Positions 60,291-64,000 of a stretch of 64,000 nt of DNA are shown piece after piece. Both the position numbers and the translations under genes were made by a program. Source of the DNA: Eumeta japonica (lineage: Eukaryota; Arthropoda; Insecta; Lepidoptera; Psychidae). The stretch is taken from positions 1 through 64,000 of the forward strand of contig BGZK01001203.1 of NCBI GenBank assembly GCA_005406025.1, in the 5' to 3' direction. Under the pieces are notes generated by a model. The model had not been told where the DNA came from and did not search any database. It was given only the letters and a program-made list of their open reading frames with translations. Position 1 is the stretch's first letter; the number at the start of each line of letters is the position of its first letter.

Positions 60291-63024
60291 CGTTGTCACG
60301 TCAAAACATAACATATTATATTTTATTTTTATAATAAAGTGCAGTACTTCTATATTATATTATAGATAAATGACACACGTGTATAAAATTTTACACTCGC
60401 CACGTTGGATGTTATGTTCAGTAATTTTCTCAAATATTGCTCTTTATGGACAATGAAATAATATTGCAATACTTGTAACCGATCTAAAAGCCGAGTCTTA
60501 GTTTTTAAATAATTGAATATAAAAGGATTTAAAAAAAAATCTGTTTGCTTTCACTATTATTTGTACGGGCTTTCGTACATTACAATAACAGCCAGCGGAG
60601 GCATTGCCCTAATCTCAAACAAATTATAATAAATATAGATTAGTAGAGCTGCAGTTGTTTGAGCAGACCGTCCCTCGTTTCATACATTCACAGCAACTCG
60701 AAATATCAAAGTAGAACATTCCATATACATTATACATACAGTTTTCATTGCGAAACAGATTAGGTATTCATAGTCGGGCGATAAAAATATCTGAATTTAT
60801 CGGAAAAAAAATTGTCTATAAGCTTTCAAAATTTTCGGAAAAATGTTCGATGTCTTTTATATTTCTTCCGGTATGACAATGAAATTCATGATACTGTTGA
60901 TGTTAAAATTATTTTCAAAAATGTTTTATTGAAATAAATATGTAAAATGTTTAAGGCCTTTTTAAAATCATCTTTTTTTTTAATGTTATAAGTTCTAAAT
61001 TATGTTCATGCCTTAATAAAGTAAAGAGGTAAGTAATGACTACATAACTATCTAATATAAATTTTACACTTTCCGTAAAAAACCTATGAACATAATTCGT
61101 TTTTCAACCACTTCATTTTATCCTAGTATCTATCTCCTCGAAATAATATTACATACTGCTAATATTAGTATTGCACGCCTCAAAAGCGGAGCGCATGAGG
61201 TAGTGCTCTACTCTCGCCTTACGAGAAACGAGTGATTTTTTGAACTTTATATGTCTTTATTTATTATGTTGCACTTGTAAAATAATGTATGCACTCAAAC
61301 GGCAAGAATAATCACTGATTTTAATATCTGTAATATCTTCAAAACACATTTTGTTATAAAACATATTTTAAAAACTGTTCTAAAAATGTTTTTCGTGGAC
61401 GTCCGTGCGTCTGTATGTGCGGATCCTGTATGTGGTCACGATAACGAATGAAATACTTCACTAATCGAGTGGTTTTTTTTCATTCGCTTTAGTATGCATC
61501 TGAATAGAAGCCTATTGAATTTCACTGTCTAATTCGGTGTAGTTTAATGGACATTTAATAAACAAAATTTTGACGAGTCTTGTATATCTATTTTTTTTTA
61601 TTAAATCTTAATCTAGAGAACATAAGAAACCCGAAGCATGACTGTCTTTTTTATTCTCAATGTTTAAGTAAAAATTTTGACACCACGGTAAGTATTTTTT
61701 TAATGTATTTCAATTTAAATAAAAATGACGATTACGGTATAAATTTTTGTTAATATATAGAATTTAGAGTATTGAACAATGCATACAAAGTAATTTGTAA
61801 TCATTCATAAAGAGTGAGCTCCAGTCATTCGTCGGAGCTGACACACACACTTTTCTTTAGTAAAAATGGAGTAACCGCTATGAGGCGTGCACTTTTGGAT
61901 TTTCCAAATTTTTTTATTAATATTTCTAGTGAAATATCACCATAATAAATATCACTGAATGTCTTATACTAGCAATTCGTTTAATATTTGATATCATATG
62001 TACATCTTCTTCAGTCCAGTAACTCTAGTGGTATATTAATATCAATTTACAGATTTCAAGCTTATTTTTCTATAAATTGTTTACCAAATATATTGCAAAT
62101 GCTTTAATTTGATTTCATTGCACATTAATTTTTACGATGAAAGAATTGGGTAATGATTCATCAGGATGAAAGGTGATTTGTACAACGCGCGTTTGACCAG
62201 CGCGGCCTCTTATGGCCCGATGCACTGTCAAGGTACTCTCGTACCCAAACCAGAGGAACTTTGTAACGTTGCTCAAATATACAACCGCTAATAAAGAATT
62301 TTAATATCCTTCTCCATTACCGGGCGTAAAACTGGTTCTTAATCAATTCAAGCTCACGTTAAGACTTAACTCATGACGATCAGCAGAAAGTTCCAATCCT
62401 ATCAGATTTAGAGCTACTTCTACCATGTTTTTATGAATGTACTTTTAACAAGAAATCACATTTAAAATTAATGTTGCGTTCCGTGTTCACCCCTTGAGAA
62501 TTGTTAGGTAAAAACTGTTGAAAGGAGGACGTGAAGCGCAAAACTAATTTTAATATGACACTTTGTTGAGAATAAGTATAAGGTGATGGAAGAGGCCCTT
62601 ATGCAAAAAAGGAAAACTTAAAAAATGCTAAATTAAGGGATATTAATATATCACTATTAGACAACATAACAGACAAAAAACAATACCGATATGGAATAAA
62701 TAATATCCGAGTACATCCAGGGTAGGTACATCTTCTTTAGGCGCAACTTCTTTTGGACGGAAGTCAAAGTTCAATTTAATCTATAAGTTGGGTTACACAA
62801 TTCGCACATTTTTATTCAAGTTTAGAACTTGAGAAGTGTTGGAAACAAAAGTGACCACTATTCAAAAAAAAACTTCATAGTATTAAATCAATATATGTAT
62901 CAATAATTATTTTCTTAATAACTGTTGAGCTGGCAGGTCCGTCCGGGTTGACGTGGTGTTATTTCTTCATTTATCGTATGAAGCGATATTATTATGAATA
63001 ATATTTGTTAATAATAATATTTAT
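60291..63024. other. Unassigned AT-rich sequence
   Basis: No gene recognised. A GC-richer patch with gcggagcgcatgagg at about 61189-61203 may belong to the same repeat as 60116-60290. Confidence 0.4.
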
Positions 63025-63140
63025 AACTAGCTGTCCGACGGCTCCGCCTGGGTGGACATGGAATGAATTCATTCATTTTTTATATCAGGCAATTTCTGTT
63101 TCGATCGTGATCCTAATCTCGTTCTATAACAATTCAATTC
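63025..63140 (+). mobile_element. 5' terminus of a lepidopteran dispersed element
   Basis: Begins taactagctgtccgacggct and continues ccgcctgggtggac. This matches the recurrent ACTAGCTG...CCGCGTGG-type start of a lepidopteran repeat. A short ttcgatcgtgatcctaatct stretch follows, which resembles the degenerate arrays elsewhere. Truncated. Confidence 0.5.
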
Positions 63141-63344
63141 TGACATGACTTGTTGATTTTTAATTTAGTTACATTATCTGCACGACTACAAACAAAAAAG
63201 AAACTTTTGTACAATTACCCGAACAGCTATATCTACCCATATTTTTTATGTATGTTTAACTGTAATTGCAGTACCTATACGCAAAACGCACCAGCTTACG
63301 GACAGACGTAGAAACCGCATTAAGTAGAGAAGTCAAAAGTATTG

Positions 63345-63630
63345 TTTATTGATTCGCGACAACGAACGGTAGGCGGCGCTCTCGGCACCGCGGAGTATAT
63401 TCCAGTATGCAAACAAACCGAACGCAAAAGAAACACTCTAAGAAATTGTATGCGTATACGGCGCGGCTCGGTGTTATTCTTCTCGCATGTCCCGATCGAC
63501 GCAATAAGGTTACAACAATATAACAGATGTTTAGGATGTTGGATTACCATAACACCATCGCCGGCTCGTGTGATGTCGTTCACCGGATGTGGGAACGAAA
63601 TAGTGCCGGAGCTAGAAAATCATGGTTAGC
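63345..63630. promoter_or_regulatory. CpG-rich island, candidate cis-regulatory region
   Basis: CpG-rich block with ggcggcgctctcggcaccgc at about 63373-63392 and gtatacggcgcggctcgg at 63453-63470. ORFs on both strands (87 and 95 codons) have no domains. Function is inferred only from composition. Confidence 0.25.
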
Positions 63631-64000
63631 ATTATCGAAAATGTAGATGTCGCTGCTGAGGATACTATCCGTCGATTTTAGATGTGATCAAATAATAGAT
63701 ATCGTAATTTATTTGGTGGAGATAAAAATTATTAAAATCGTGAAATATATCTCGTTCAGGGCTTTTAGTACATGATTTCAAATATTAAATTAAATTAAAA
63801 CATGTCTCTACACTTATAAAAGTAAATCTAATGTTGTGCAGAATTATTCCTATATAAAACCACCTAAAATAACGAATATATTAAACTTTACACGAGCTGG
63901 TTTTACTTAAAAAATTTCCATGAAACCTATACGTAAACACTTTATTTAATTTGTGTCGATGTCGAAAACTTTAAGTGCCGTATCTGTTTCTAAGATATTC
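63631..64000. other. Unassigned AT-rich sequence
   Basis: Nothing recognised up to the window end. Confidence 0.5.

Noticed and set aside
1..64000. Multi-gene novel system (defence or biosynthetic cluster)
   Set aside because: No set of adjacent real genes exists; the only multi-domain protein present is a dead retrotransposon polymerase.

Overview
This window is AT-rich, gene-poor eukaryotic DNA, most likely from a lepidopteran (butterfly or moth). The evidence is the kinds of repeat it carries: an RTE-clade retrotransposon, a mariner, hAT-like and TTAA-flanked elements, and several dispersed motifs I recognise from moth and butterfly genomes. Species is not determinable. There are no bacterial-style operons, no CRISPR array and no rRNA. 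Almost every ATG-to-stop reading frame is a short chance ORF or part of a transposon.

The only host coding sequence I can defend is one small exon at 38889-38969 on the minus strand. It has a splice acceptor, a start codon in good context, a signal peptide of about 20 residues and a strong GTGAGT donor in phase 1. No further exon was found by eye. The window is therefore probably a large intron and/or flank of a gene for a secreted or membrane protein.

Mobile elements make up most of what can be recognised. At 21871-26248 a decayed mariner (27-bp inverted ends, TA target site, D..D34D remnants) is split by a nearly full-length RTE retrotransposon at 23052-26182 with a 14-bp target duplication. 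At 50951-51435 lies a 30-bp tandem repeat organised as a 90-bp higher-order unit; at its end sits a 1600-bp hAT-like element (51436-53035) with inverted ends and an 8-bp target duplication matching at 7 of 8 bases. MITE-like elements lie at 5482-5762, 8811-9040, 20818-21015 and 37520-37874. Two related non-LTR 3' ends lie at 110-362 and 44190-44345.

The rest is unassigned AT-rich sequence with a surprising number of near-perfect hairpin inverted repeats (notably 17031-17123, 39131-39190, 41456-41504, 54469-54512 and 20005-20048) and islands of CpG-rich DNA 200-700 bp long. The islands stand out from the background and are candidate promoters or enhancers. Five of the window's six TGACGTCA octamers lie between 7877 and 18285. 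No pathway or multi-gene system can be reconstructed.
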